Of a stretch of DNA of 64,000 nucleotides, positions 1 to 12,881 are shown piece by piece. How positions within the stretch are numbered: the stretch's first letter is position 1; each line of letters opens with the position of its first letter. The stretch lies in assembly GCA_000310025.1 (NCBI GenBank), contig FN649755.1, forward strand, positions 616,137 to 680,136, in the 5' to 3' direction. The stretch is from Ectocarpus siliculosus (Eukaryota > Sar > Phaeophyceae > Ectocarpales > Ectocarpaceae). The notes below the pieces were generated by a model. The model was not told the origin of the DNA. It did not search any database and saw only the letters and a program-made list of their open reading frames with translations. The translations under genes were made by a program, and so were the position numbers.

Positions 1-2234
1 TGCAGCTCAAATTAAGAACCATTAGCTCCTTGAGACCTCGAAGCGTTTCAGGGATAGTCCCTGCACAGAATAGGAAACCAACGAGGTCAGACCGATGAAC
101 CATGTTGAAGTGCTTTCCATGCTATGAGCCTCGCCCACGCGTCGGCGCAGCAAATGACAATGTTTCGCACGTTCGGCATCTCCCACACCACCAACCTGGC
201 ACCTGTTACGCCCTGGCTAGACCACCCGGCTGGGGCTCCAAGTTGCTAATCGATGGGTTCGCGCAAATCTCGAAGCGGAGAGCAGGCGCCACCATACAGG
301 TTATTACTTTCCAAACTACAGGAAATGGCCCTTTGTCAAGGTCTCAAGATTGTTCTACAAAGAATATGACCATGTCTGCGATGCGATGCCGAAAACGCCT
401 GCAAACCAAATGCCCAGTTAGAACCTCGCTCTCACCAGCCAAACCAGTGTCGAGGAGCCGGAGCTCTTGAAACTCGAATCACAAACTAACATGGCGCAGT
501 GTAAAACGCCTACGATTACAAGAACATACGAAAGCCTTCTTTCGGGATAGGGAGGCAACGCCTTTGCCGGTTCTTTCGAAATTTCGGATCAACCACGTGG
601 TACCTCGGTGCTTGAGGAAGTCGAAGTCTGCACAAGCTTCTGGCGAATGGGACTATACATCGGTGTTTTTTGTCGTATGGAGAAACGAATATTTTCCCGG
701 TAAGGCCCACCCTCATCGAAAGCGTTTTTTTCCCCACCGCGGAACGCGAAGACTGCCCGCGGAAAAGAAAGGAGCATCAAGCCCAGAAGGCCTCGATGCG
801 TATTTCGTTATTCTTGAGGGAAACGTACTATGAGCGTTGCCCAAATATTTCAGGGCCCGCTCGTTTCACGTTTCACGGCAACTCAACTGCCACTTCACGG
901 TGAAAATTCTTTTGATAAAAACGGGCCTATGTTTCAAATGCTATTGCCCCACCAAACAAAACACAGTGGCCCCGGTGGTTCGGTTGTTAATCTCGTCACT
1001 CTTGACTCTCTCGATTGCGCGTTGGAATCTCTCCGGAAGGAAAAATTACGCGATGTAGTCGGGGAAACAACATATTCGCGGCAAATCACAAAAGGAGGTA
1101 ATGGATTGCTGAACCCTCCCCGCTTTAAGAATGGAAGGCGGGGACCGCAGGAGGAAAGGTAGATAAAAACGAAAATGGTCAAGTGTTTACCTTCCTCCTG
1201 CGCAACCCCAGCTCGTGAGTCAAACACAGGCACATGACCGAAAGATCGATGTAAATTGGCGCCAAGAACAGATGAAATGTAGACACATACGCATACGCAT
1301 GAATTGAAAATAACAAAAAACACGCGAGATAGAATGCGGTCAGGTCTCGAACAACAACCTGCGCGTAGACACATGGTGCTCACACGCAACATATCCTGCA
1401 CCAATAATTGTTTGAATGTCGCGTCGATCTACGTTCCTTTTAAGGGGATATTTTGCCGTTAACTCTTCCCGTGATTACGCTATTGGCGTACCTTTGAGAA
1501 AGGCGTCTCTAGCTGACAGGCAGACTTTTCGAGTTCGTGTGGTCAAAGATCAAAATCACACCGTTTGCCACATATCTGCGTGCGAGGGTATGCACCTGGT
1601 ACACATATTGTTTGCACGGTGCGATTTGTCACGAACCCTTTATGCTATGCTTCAAGGTACCGGTGAGGGGAAACCTTCTGACGTTTCGAACCAACTGCGG
1701 GATATCTCGGGTGAGAAATTCGAGACATTTCGGGGCGTCCTAGCTATTCTCGGCTTGACCATGTTGCCATACCCCACTGTAAAAAAAAGCTGCGTCATTT
1801 CATGTCGTTCGAAGTAGCTATCATGATGTACCGTTGTGATACGAAGTACATAACTACGCTTCATTGTCAAGTTATTGGCCGACACATAGTTGGACACAAC
1901 CAATCTCCTGCGCATCAACCATAAGATTCTTAAAACCGGCACTTTTAATACAATAACCGCTCGTGGTGCGATGGGCTCTGGGCGCAGGCCAATCACACCG
2001 TCAAGTGAGAGCGGCAGGCATCTTCACAAAACTTCGGAGTACGCTCAATATATGCATACCTCTGAGGTTGTTGTTATTCAGATCCAGCTCCACCACTCGA
2101 CCGTGTTGGTTGACTTCCACTCCGTGCCATTTCGAGAGGTCAGCATCTGTCGCCCAGTTGGCGTTTAAAATCCAGCGAGTCCCGCCGGTAGACCGAAACA
2201 GGGCCACCAGTGCGGCACGATCCTCAGACGACAT
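1..2234 (-). CDS. LRR protein gene A, 5' part (partial at left edge)
   Basis: Exon 1 is 2060-2234. It begins ATG with MSSEDRAALVALFRSTGG, continues through a TDADLSKWHGVEV stretch, and ends with the LRR-like LDLNNNNLR before a GTATGC donor. This is the N-terminal cap typical of plant-type LRR proteins; no signal peptide is visible, so an intracellular protein is likely. The next clear exon, 1-60, is a 24-residue LRR cut by the window edge (TIPETLRGLKELMVLNLS), with acceptor tgtgcag at 61-67. The intron between them, about 2 kb, contains a decayed LRR exon near 436-481 and a SINE at about 963-1165. Exon 1 is 175 nt long and ends in phase 1, which fits the phase-1 72-nt LRR exons. The start was chosen because gene B's duplicated exon 1 has the same ATG and the same length. 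The ligand or partner is unknown; such proteins are candidate recognition receptors in brown algae (family knowledge). Confidence 0.75.
436..481 (-). pseudogene. Decayed LRR exon in gene A intron 1
   Basis: The plus strand carries the same ctcaccagcc...gtgtcgaggagccggagctc block as the other three remnants. The front half of the LRR and its acceptor are absent. Confidence 0.45.
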
Positions 2235-2430
2235 GGCAAACTGAGGGGGTGACCGCAAAACGAGGCAGAAAGTGAGGTAATGGGGGCAAGGCGCGACGAC
2301 GGAGTGGTAGCAGAGACAGACACAGCCTGACACCGATGCGCGGAGGGGGTTGTCGAAGGCTTACTGAGGTGTTCAAAAGACTGCATCCGTGGCGGTGTAC
2401 CCTCCGCATGACCTACGCATGTTTCCTTCA
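500..2430. repeat. Segmental duplication, copy 1 (gene A 5' region)
   Basis: This stretch, from LRR intron 1 through exon 1 into the 5' flank (ggtgttcaaaagactg), matches about 22000-23870 in the same order and orientation with moderate divergence and small indels. Confidence 0.75.
963..1165 (+). mobile_element. SINE copy in gene A intron 1
   Basis: Head gtggccccggtggttcggtt, B-box relic gcgttggaatctc, and body attgctgaaccctccccgct then ttaagaatggaaggcggg. It is inverted relative to the gene. Confidence 0.6.
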
Positions 2431-2908
2431 CTCTGCTGGCACCGCTAGAGCCATTCTAAAGCATGCAATACGGGCCTGCTACAAATCACCAGCAAAGAAG
2501 TACGCAGCGGATTATGATGGGAGGAACAAAGATATGGCACCAAGTATCACGACGCCAACTAACCCCCTGCACACATTCACCTCGAATCCATCAATTTAAC
2601 GACAAAAATGGTGGGCTCCTGATCAGGCGCACACGAATCCTAGAAAGCAATCTGACAGCAGCTAGGGTTTGGTCAATCCATGATGTATCGATCCATCGGA
2701 ATACACTGCGCTGGCTTGAAGCCCACGAGCATCCCGCATGCTAACGGTAGCAGCAGAGAATCTCTCCAGCTTCTGTGCTGAAGTACTCTTAGTCTGCAGC
2801 CAGTGCCACAGGCCTACGGTATGATAGGAGCACCAAAGAACCGCGGCCGCGGCCACAACAACACATGTTCTCGTTTGGCTCTTGGAATATCCTGTGAAAT
2901 TGTTATGA

Positions 2909-2955
2909 AGCACGATGTACTAGTCAGCGCTGACTATAGTAGTGGTCATCGTTCT
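2909..2955. repeat. Degenerate copy of the 60-bp hairpin
   Basis: agcacgatg, a perfect palindromic core tagtcagcgctgacta, then gtggtcatcgttct. A weaker fragment is near 3197-3240. Confidence 0.5.
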
Positions 2956-3868
2956 TCTAGAGAAAATCATATTTTGTCTGTGGTTCCAATCTCCCCTTGA
3001 ACACATTTCTTTGCGCCCGAAGCATGAGGAGAAAAAAATCTGTGAAAACCGGCTTCGCAAAGGAAACCCATGAACATCTTGTACCGATGGAATTCTCCGG
3101 GCAAAACAGCGCTGATCACAGGGATGGCAACCCTGGGGGCACGTGATCGTGGCTTGAAAGAAAGCTTGACGGACTCGGGGATTAACCTTTGTATAGAAAC
3201 ACGATGACGATGACCACGCTGCCTAGTCTAGCGGTCACTGTGTTTGTTATCATTCCCCGACACCGTCACCTTTGCCTGTGTCATACACTGCTCCTGAAAC
3301 TTGCAGAGAACAACGTCTGCTCCCATCAATGTCGTACCGGCCCGGACTCCCTTTGAGGGCATCCAAGGAGTGCGCCCGGCGAAGATACCAGGACCATAAT
3401 GTCTGGGGACCCTATCGCCGGTTGTGCACCGGCCTCTCTCCTCACGCTTGCTGCTCCAACCGCCCAAGATGGTCCCACAGCTGTACTACACTATTTAGAT
3501 GGCTGCTGCTGACCCTCCTTGCTTTTAGGACGACAGCAGTGTGCTTGCTGACACCACGTAGACAAGTGCAAGGGCATCGACCGGGGCCCAAACGCAAACA
3601 CAGACCTACATGTTGGTACTCTCCAGCCCCCCTGCACACCTAAAGCAGCATCCCGCTGGTGAATCGACGTCGTGATCGTCCCAGATTCAACAGTTTCGCG
3701 CCCGAGAGAGAGGCGCCTGAGCCATTTGTTCGTTTGTCCTAGGCTCTAGTCTAATGGGCTTCCAAAAAACAAATCTCCTCGAGACGCAAACAAGGGTTCA
3801 GTGGTCCGTTTTCCTCCCTTCGTCGATGAAACTACAAAAGACGCTTCCCACCGCGCAAAGTGTTGGAG

Positions 3869-3871
<3 letters not shown>

Positions 3872-3912
<41 letters not shown>
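3872..3912 (+). repeat. (GA)n microsatellite
   Basis: A pure AG dinucleotide run of about 40 bases in an intergenic stretch. Confidence 0.9.
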
Positions 3913-3917
<5 letters not shown>

Positions 3918-3983
3918 GAAAGTACAACCTATTACACTTCTGTACTGGCAGCGTGCAGAAGGCAGAATACTACAGCAGTACAA

Positions 3984-4174
3984 GATACCACACCCCCTGG
4001 ACCGATTTCCAATGCTTGACTACATTACGAAGAGCACACCAAAACCAAATGATATGCATATGTCTTCGGAACGGCACTAACGAGACGATTTCAACGCTAC
4101 CGTGTCTGACGCCTCCACTCTTCCTGCTGTTGAGGAGTCGAGGTGTGAGAGATCGATCCAGGGGGTGTGGTATC
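3984..4174. mobile_element. MITE-like element with inverted ends
   Basis: The left end is gataccacaccccctggacc and the right end is its inverse (ggatcgatcc region, reading ccagggggtgtggtatc). No transposase is present. It shares ends and the internal block ttcctgctgttgaggagtcg with the copy at 52493. No clear target-site duplication was seen. Confidence 0.6.
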
Positions 4175-7100
4175 CTGGTGGTGCTGCTGTACAAGACAGC
4201 AGTGGTCCAGAGGAATTTGCGTGTGGTGGATGTGGTGACGTAGCGTTCATGACTCTCACGCATCCTTTGGTCGGTGTGGACTGTCTCTGTCAGTTGCTTC
4301 TGGGCACAGCCAGAACAGCAGAGGAGGGGACACTCGGCATACCGTAGGTGATCAGCGTTGACTTGTTTCCGGCGATAAGCACAGACTGCTTTGATTTTGT
4401 ATCGAGCGCGGTGATGCGGTGGGGCCGCAATGCAACGACCACGAGAGTCACTCAAACAGCTTTGCGGGGGTACATATTGTTGTAGCAGCATCTGCTCTGA
4501 ATTCATGTACCACCTCTTGGAAGTCTGCGGGTGGTGCCATGTTAACACCCGTAGGTGTGTTGGAAGGCAGATGGAGAGGGCGAGAAGCTTGCACTGCTGT
4601 CGTACAGCAGTGTACGCGTGTAGTTCCGCAACTACTGCGGTGTTGAACTGCACTCGAGCGCAAACCTTGGCGAAAGTATGAAAATACACCAAGCGGACTT
4701 GCGTGCTCACCTGTGATCTCCGTTCCAGGGGTATACGCTTAGAAGGCGGGGGTGGGGTTGAAAAGAGGCGGAGCTAAGCCCTGTCGTGATTATACCTTGG
4801 CACACTCTAATGTCGTCGCTCTTGTTGCCATCTGCCCTCTTGCCTCTTGCTGCAGAGTTCTTGGAGAGTCGTCTTCGAACCGTGCGGAGGAATCGGAACC
4901 AGCGCTCCTTCCCAGGACCGGGCGCCAGAACGATCCTCGAACTTTCTTCGCGCGCCCGAGAGGCTCGACGGAACTGTTTCTTCACTACCCAAAAAACTCC
5001 ACCAATCATCACTCTACTTTCGAGCTCTCCCAACTCCCCACCAACCAACAGCAGATACACCAATCCCCAAGGTTCACATCAGCTAGCTGTGTCTGCCAGT
5101 TCTGTACTGCACCACGCGCGAACATCTTCACGCTGATTGACTGCATATCTCCCTGGCAATGCATGCCGCACTGCTGTACATTGAACAATGTCATGCCGTC
5201 CGTGGACAGACGATCGGATATGATCCGTGTTCAACGGGCGGAAGATCGGGCGATGCCTTCTGAGCAAACGGCAGTATAGAGAGGGCCACGTTGGATGAAG
5301 AGAATACGTAGACGTTTCCAGCAGCAGCCTGCTCCAGCGTGCTGCGTGCAGCGGCAAAACGTTGGTACTGAAGGTCAGGGTTGAGTTGAACCAGCCAGAC
5401 AAGACAGACGCGTCCAGCAGGAGGACCGGGAGAGAGATTGCGCTTACAGTTTTCACTGCGTTGATGATCGCCGCCGTGCTGAACGTAGCACACACGTCCA
5501 GCACATTGTGAAGAATTGTGTTCGGGGCTGATATGTAAAGTGTTGCTTAATATATTACACAACGGTAAATGTTTTGGGCCGCAATAACCAATCGGTAGCA
5601 CACGCATCGCAGCAAGTACTGGCTTCTGTGTAGCACAAACTCGTGGTGTCGTTGTGTTGCCAACAACCGTATATATTAGTCTAGCGCTATAACTTCGAAG
5701 AGTTTCTCTCTACATTTGTATCCGCCCCGTTTTCCTTCACGGTAGGTTAAACGAATGGTGTACTTGGGACTCTGACCAAAAGTCAATTGATGACTGGTGA
5801 TCAGTACAGTCGTTTCCGATGCATTGCATACCATACGAACGATCTCTCAGTACCCACAGCGACACCGAGCGATCTGATTGTCCGGCTTCGACATGCATAC
5901 AAATATTGAAGAAATCCATGATTGCGCGGAATGACCGCCAAGCATCTCGCCTTTACCGGTGCCTGCCGCGGCGGTCGGTTGGTAGTGATGCGAGTCTGGT
6001 GCTGCTAATGAGGATGGCGGTTGGAGTTGAGGAAACGCCCTGCGGGGACAGCAGGCGGGTGTCGTTCGTGCGACCGTATATATATCGTCGGAAGAACAGG
6101 TACAGAGTAGCTGCCGACCTCTCTGGATCACTGCAGGCTTTTACAAGGTTTGCCTCTGCTGTCGAGAGGATGTTGAAGCATGTACGGTATGGTGAGATCT
6201 AGCCTACGTATCTCCCGTCACTGCGAAGATCAGGCGGACGGGACGCACAATATATTGGCCTGGCTGCACAAAAAGAGGAGGCGTTCCACGCAAGGCGAAA
6301 GGAAAATGAATGTAGTTGTACAATTCGATCATCTCTCCATCGTGTTGCATCGGAGTGCGCTGCATCCAGACATCGTTATTTCTGGGGGTGACTTGAAATC
6401 TCTGGTATCTTGTCCGTGCGTTGTTATCCGTTGGGTAGGTATGTGACAGGCTTTCTTGCACGACATGACGGTTGTTCGATAACTTCTGTGCCGGAGACAA
6501 GTAGCGGTAGCTGTCTCAGGCCCAGTCGACGCTGTTTCAGCAGGAATGCACGCACCACGCGAAAGATCGGAGTATATGTTTCCCAATCCATGGGGTATTT
6601 GGTCCGTGGTTCAATTGATAAAAGCTGGGCCCAACATTCATTTGCAGACGCATTCAACGGATTTCGGAGAAAAAGATGCCGACGTTACGCTACATGTTAT
6701 CATACATCCACAGAAGGCAACACTCCTTAAGGAACCTCTCATTCGTCCCGGAGGCTCGTTTCTTGCTTACTCTGCAGTGTTACCAACCCAACAGCGACTG
6801 ACTCAACTTCGTTAGGTTTTAGAACACGATGCTTCCCTCACCACATGTACGTTTTTATGATCAAACTCTCAAACTTCTCTTTCATCTCAAGCCGGAATTT
6901 CGTTGAACTCCCAGGATACAAGAATATGACGTAGCATGCGCGAAATGCTTCTTGACCAGGTCATATACCCACATTCCGTCGGGCGCATCGATTTCACCCG
7001 ACATTGGACGTCAGGATTGGTGTCTGTCGCATTGGAATTTCCAAACTCTGATATGGGAAGGCCTTTTGGGCCACCTTGTTCCACAATGACTTCGATCGTT

Positions 7101-7262
7101 TGTGCCCTCCCACCGACCCTTGCATCCACATCATCGAGAGATCAGATGTACCAAAAACGTACAGTGCCACCGCAACTCTACTCCATGCGCGCATGACACA
7201 AGACGCCTCACTGAAGTGTTTCCTCCTTTATGTCTATGAAACAAAATCTATACGGGGGATGA

Positions 7263-10200
7263 TCATCGCCTAGGGGTCCCTTCGTGGCCACTCTTCGCCA
7301 TGCCAAGCTTCGGTAGCTGTCGAATCACGTCAGCAATGGCGGCGCCCGCGTTGTGAGAAACCCTTCTTTTTCCCTGCGAACGGTCGAAAACGAAGACGGT
7401 CCATTGGACACGACGAGGTTGGCGATTGGCGATAGTGTCAGCGTGCGGTGAGCAGTTGCAAAAACGAGCAAGGTTGGTGCTCTCAGTGTAAACATCGTAT
7501 TGCGGTGCCAAGCTGTGTGTGTACGCTTGCCTGCTTGCTGTTTTTCGAGGGCAGCAAGTCGTGCCTCCATAAAGTCCACCCGATCGTCGACATCGTCCAC
7601 ACGAGCTCGGGTGTCTCGTGTCTCCACTTGGTGTTTAGCGGGGGTGAGAGTTCCCTGATCTCTAGCACCGGCTGAGGCAGAACGGGCACGGCGAGAGAGG
7701 GGGCTAGACCAATCAGCGTCATTTTCAAGATACACGAGCGTTCCACGTTGTGAGCCAAAGGAACAACCAATTGAAATCAATCTGGGCATGCCTTTTCGAT
7801 GAGCCCAGACCCAAGCGCGACGCACGACCAAGTGTGGCACGGCAATTTACGGCACTGGACTCTTCCTAGCAACCGGTCCTGTTGCACAGGACCCTTTGGG
7901 GGCAGCCATGCTTGTTTAATTACCTTTTCCCACAACCAAGTCAGAGTGCTCGTGTGTTCCAAGGACTATCGACGAACTTGTTTAATCCTTTGACAAAAGC
8001 TTCAAACACAGACACCAAGACGACTACCAAAGGTCCATCCACAGGTCCTCTCTCGCTTTGGTGGGGGTAGTTCTAAAGGCGGTTCAATGAAGCACCGAGC
8101 TGCATTAACGTGTATTCACCTGCATTCTCCTTTCGCTGCCAAAATGTCTCCAGGTCCTCCTTCATCTCGAGCTTCTGCTGGAGAACTTGTCTTCCTTCTG
8201 CAAACAGCGATCATCCAACACGGGAGACAAGTACGACGAGTACGACAACGGGAAAAACAACGTTCAAGGACGAATATTCCACTTTTTCCAGGCAGAAAAG
8301 ATCGAAAAACACCTGGCCTCCCAAATCCTACTTCGTTGGATGAGAATTCTACGCGTGGTTTGGAAGCAAACTAGCTGACCAATATCATCACCTAACTTGC
8401 TTTTGGGCTACTGTCTGAGTTTCGTCATGTCAATTGCCACCATATCACAACTCCGCTTACCGGCATTCCCCCTGTCGCACGGCTCGCAGTCACCTTCTGG
8501 CACTCGCTTCTCCATCGCTGCCACCTACAATAGAAAGATACGGCAAGGGAGCATGATGCCTGTGGGACATACTAGGGAGTAGAGGGTGGTTTCCGAGACA
8601 CTTGACTCGCCATACGTACGGCAGAAAGCTTGCAACGTAGTTAAAAGTCATGTAGTCTTGAAATGTTCCTTCACCAGCACGGTAGTGCTGAACAAAGCGT
8701 GGGCGAACGCACAGATACGTGGCGGATATTCAAAGAAATCCCGAAAGAGTCGTAGGGATGGAACCCCCGTGTGAGCGTTTTTTGTAGCGTATTTCACAAA
8801 CCAGGGGGGTACCAGTGGCGAAAAGGGGAGTTTTGGAAACATGTCGTCTAGGGATTTCCTGAGAGGTATCGGTTGGTGTTTGCACCCTCCTACTTGTGGA
8901 GAAATAGGCTGAACGAAAACGCTAACACGAGGGTGCCATCTCTCCGACTCTTACGGTATTGCTCCACAACCCAGTGGGTCCCAACATCCGACAGACAAGT
9001 GCAGGGAAATGCTTTCGAAGAGATCGTCCCACGAGCACTTCTGTAGGCAGTGTCGACCTTTCGTGTGGGGTGCCTGTGCAGTGCGCGCCCTTCCACGGCA
9101 CCTCCAACGCGTGCTACAGCGTCGGGTCTGTTCACCTTTTCTCGAAGCTGTTTGTTGCGGGACTCCACTGCTTCGATTTTCGCTAGCTGCTCTTCCAGGT
9201 CCTCTTGCTGCTTGTCCTTGGCGGCTTGCAACTGTTCCAGCTCTGCTTGCTGCGTTTCCCTGTCGAACTTCAAAGCTTCCAAAGCTGCTTGCATGGCTGT
9301 AAACTCTGCCCTTGACGGCAACCCGCCGTCGTGGGCGGGCGTCACAACAGGAGGAGATCGGACGATCACTTCCTTCGGCGTACTCAACGTTGCGGCAAGG
9401 CTAGTATCAGCCTCGGGAAGAATCTTCAATACAAGGACCTCAATCTGCTCGCAGCATGAACAACACCAACACGATGTCCAAGATGAGACGAGAGTGTCGA
9501 CATTTTTCTACGGAAATGGCGTAGTTTAGGCATTTCCTCACATGACACTACACAAAATGGACCGTAGGGTGGTTCCGCTAGAGACGACAAGGTCTCCACC
9601 TCTACAGAGCTTGGCGTCTGCATTCCCGTTCCATGCAAACTCTTTCTCTTCAATACCCGTCAGTCCCACGAGTTGCTCCAAAGGCCAACAGCCCCCAAGG
9701 CAAAATGAACCCAGACTACGTACACCTGGTGCTCGGAACACATGCGAGCCCTTACCTTTTGTTCGGTGCCATTTGAGCCGTCAAGGGAACCTCGCTGAAT
9801 AGCTTTCAACAGCTTGCGAAGGTGCTTCTTGCCAAGTCGCACCCCGCCCTAACGAAAAGAGAGGGATGCATAGTCAACCATCATTTAGCGTGACACCCTT
9901 GATAATTCAGGAAGACGTATTCGCGTGTTAAAACTTCCTTAGCATAGACGACGATGGTATGGCCACACAACCTTGACACAACGGCAAAAAAAAACATACA
10001 AATTTCGTCGGTCGTGTTTCATGGACTCACATGATCGTTGCGTTTGTAGCTGGCCACCTCTTCAAGCAAGTATTCAAAGACGTCCTCTTCGCTCATGTCC
10101 CCAGGTGTCATATCAGCGCCACCTGAGATACACGAAAACATTCGCGTTGTCACGAGCAGTAACTAGGTTAGAAACTTGGTCCATGGATAATTGACACTCG

Positions 10201-11780
10201 TCTTGGCTCAGAGCAGCGCGCTTGTACTACCGCTGGCGATGGCTAGAACAACGATAAATATGTGAGGTGACCGAAGATATTCATTCCAACCCCCAAGGAT
10301 TAGAAGAGAGTCCACGCCACTGAACAATTTGACGGATTTCAACATCTCAACATGCAGACATGCGTCGGCGCTGTTCCGCCACGAACAAAACCAAGTGCAC
10401 AATCCAAACGGCACTGCTAGATGCAGTCCTCTTTCCCACCGCACCGTTCATGCCCGCCGTGGTGTCCACACGAACTTCGTCCGCATTGTCGGCCGTGGCG
10501 CCGGCGTCGTTTCGGAGGCCGTCGGTTAGTTGAAGGGCCAGCCTTCTCGCCAGAAAGCAACAATCCACCGCGTCAGAAGCCATAGCCGTGATCTGCCAAG
10601 TATCGAATGTGGACGCAGGTGTCGTTCATACTCGTTTTGAAAGGCTAGGTTACGAGGGGTGTTTAGCGCACCGCACACGGCAACGCTACATAGGAGCAAG
10701 CATGCCTTACGACGGACTCACCTTTACCAATCGCCGAGTTTGGAGGTAGTGGTCTCCGGCCTCCAACGCTTTGCCTGCTAGTTCCGGCAGTCCACCGACC
10801 ACAGGAACGGCGCTAGACATCAGCTTCATGGCCGCCCCTGCCTGAAACGCGGCAAAGAAAATACCAGGGCTTCAAAATGACTGGCAGAGAGCATTCCATC
10901 TCGACTGCAATTGCAGAGAGTGCAAGTCCCACACAACTCACAGACTTTGATCCTAACGCGGAACCTACCTTCCCCATGCCACCGGTCTTGCTCGTTGACA
11001 CCCAGTCACTGTCGATGACGCTAGCAGCGAGGTACGCCTGGCATAGACCGCTTCTGACGGCAGAGTAGTATGCGTTGGAAAACGCAGGCAAGGCTAGCTC
11101 CTTCCGCTGGATGTTCATGTCCTCGGTGTGCCTCAACTGCGTACACGGGCAACATTGCGTAATGGGCGATTATTATGGTCGACTTACCACATTCCATTTT
11201 CGACATCAATTTCTCATCGCAAAGCTCGTCTAGCCATTGCTGGTACATCGTGAGGGAATCGTGCCATGCACAGGACTCACCGCAACCTCGCCTAGCGCCG
11301 TCGACATGGTCACCAACGTGCCAAGCTTCCGGCGCCCGTCGATGTCGCTTAGCTTGTCGTCGGGAGAAACGCTTCCCGCGACTGTTGATTCAATGACCCG
11401 TTGGATATCCTCCAGAGCTTTAGGTTTCTCCCTGATGAGTGAATCTAACCCTGCAGAGGACGAAAGCTGAGCACTGAACAATCGGTCCATTTCTTCTGCC
11501 TTCCCTGGGGACAAGGAAGCACGTTCCGGAGAACGGGCCCGTTCCCACACCGCCTCCTCTCTTTGGTTGGGGAAGCCAAGCGGCACGGGATTATCCTTCT
11601 CGTTTCCGTCGCCCTCGCCTGTCTCCTGCTGCTGTGGTAGCAAGACGGGACGGGGGGGGGGTGGAGGTACGGGAGCGTCCTCCTCCTTTTCGTCACCCTT
11701 GAGCGTTTGCGGCTTTGTCTCTTGTTTCGGCCGGATTCGTGCCCTCCACGAATCAAGCCCCTCGCCCTTCGCCGGTCCTC
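7263..11780 (-). CDS. Linker and coiled-coil protein, possibly gene B C-terminus
   Basis: Function unrecognised. Exons with consistent phases: 11281-11780, 10969-11136, 10722-10841, 10445-10592, 10031-10122, 9756-9848 and 9136-9444. The first is low complexity (EEDAPVPPPPPRP), then charged (DKLSDIDGRRKLGTL). The next read ALPAFSNAYYSAVRSGLC, AVPVVGGLPELAGKALEAGD and PGDMSEEDVFEYLLEEVASY. Exon 9136-9444 is a strong coiled coil (QQAELEQLQAAKDKQQEDLE, then QLAKIEAVESRNKQLREK). A further coiled-coil exon, 8120-8197 (LQQKLEMKEDLETFWQRKE), and C-terminal blocks around 7560-7749 and 7263-7370 (ending GHEGTPRR-stop) are likely, but their joins are not resolved. The first exon enters in the phase that LRR exon 12780 leaves, so this may be gene B's C-terminal half. 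No catalytic motif was seen. Confidence 0.5.
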
Positions 11781-12779
11781 CTGTATGAGAATAGGGTCAA
11801 GAGAGGACCGTAAGCCACGTTTCTTGCGCGTGGACTACGATCGTAGAGATGGTGCACGAGCCGGGAATCGCCATGTCAGACCCGCACAAAACCAAAGAGG
11901 TCATCAATATCCTCGCCTTCCCCTTGTGACCTTGGTCATGCTATAACGGAACGATTCATCTGATCTCCGCGGGAAAACAAAAACGTTGCACAATAATCAA
12001 CAGGGGGCGAGGTTGACACAATGTTTCTACGTCATGCGGCACAGGACGTATTCTGCCAGCAGCGACGAACACGTTTCTCTGTTGTGATCAGGGCTCATCA
12101 ACACATAAACCAACGGAGGACAAACAAACACGAACCGAAAACCGTTGTCAGGACGCAGAGGGACGAAGTTATCGACGAAGTCGCACAATGTGATACAGCC
12201 GTCGTTCCTGAGGTCTGCGACCACATAGCATCAAGTCATGCCAACGATACAAGGAGATGGTCTGGAGATAAAGAAGCCAAGTTGGGCCGAAAGTTGCCGT
12301 TGTTGGGGTCAACTTGGTTTCGACCATTCACCGACGTGCTTGGCATGGCGATTACCACAAAAACAAAATTTGATACAAAACCTGAAGCCCCTTTAGGGGT
12401 TCGATAGAACCAATGACAAGGTACTCGGACACGGGTAAGAGCCTGCGTATTGCACAGTGAACGTGTCTGTGAGAAAGCAAGACTCAGGATTCAATCTTGG
12501 CGGAATCCGTACCACATTTGGTCGGATAAAACACGTAAAAGAATTTTGTACTTCGTCGTACGCTGAGAGTCCCGCCCCTATTGGAATGCCCACTGCTGGT
12601 GCAGTCTAAAAACCGGAGCTGACGGGGCATCGCTTACTACTGAGCTTTGAATCAAGTACATTGATCCGATATATAATTGTTCGATGTGTTTTTCACAACG
12701 CCTGTACAAGGCGGTGTGCCCCATCACCATTGACATTACCGATTCGTTGACCTGTGTTTTCTCCATGCTTTGTACTCAC

Positions 12780-12881
12780 CGGTAAGCTTGTTGCCACGCC
12801 GCAAGAAGGCCTTTGATCCTGTGTTCTTCAACCCAAATTTCGAAAGAGCACTCAAGTTTGCCAGCTCCGTCGGGATGGCTC
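12780..12881 (-). CDS. Gene B 34-residue LRR exon with 30-nt insertion
   Basis: The exon reads AIPTELANLSALSKFGL, then ten extra residues (NTGSKAFLRR), then NKLTG, with acceptor gtgcag and donor gtgag. It is 102 nt instead of 72, so the 30-nt insertion keeps the phase-1 symmetry. The insertion falls on the variable side of the repeat just before the conserved Asn. It is the last recognisable LRR before the linker/coiled-coil exons. Confidence 0.7.

Larger units (their letters stand above)
2235..7262. other. Intergenic stretch between gene A and the coiled-coil gene
   Basis: No reading frame with family resemblance or a consistent exon chain was found on either strand. It holds the degenerate hairpin, the GA tract, the MITE and short palindromic GTACAGCAGT-type motifs (for example 4601-4616 and 5168-5176). 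Gene A's promoter should lie just above 2234; no clear TATA box can be assigned. Confidence 0.6.

Noticed and set aside
9542-9617. Possible small exon TPSSVEVETLSSLAEPPY in the coiled-coil gene
   Set aside because: Its phase-1 end does not fit the next exon, while skipping it joins 9756-9848 and 9136-9444 in frame.
11188-11244. Possible exon WLDELCDEKLMSKMEC
   Set aside because: Its phase-1 end conflicts with exon 10969-11136, and the exons on either side join in phase 0 without it.
12027-12224. EF-hand-like block DLRNDGCITLCDFV
   Set aside because: The calcium-loop pattern fits loosely, but there is no good donor or acceptor and no second EF hand.
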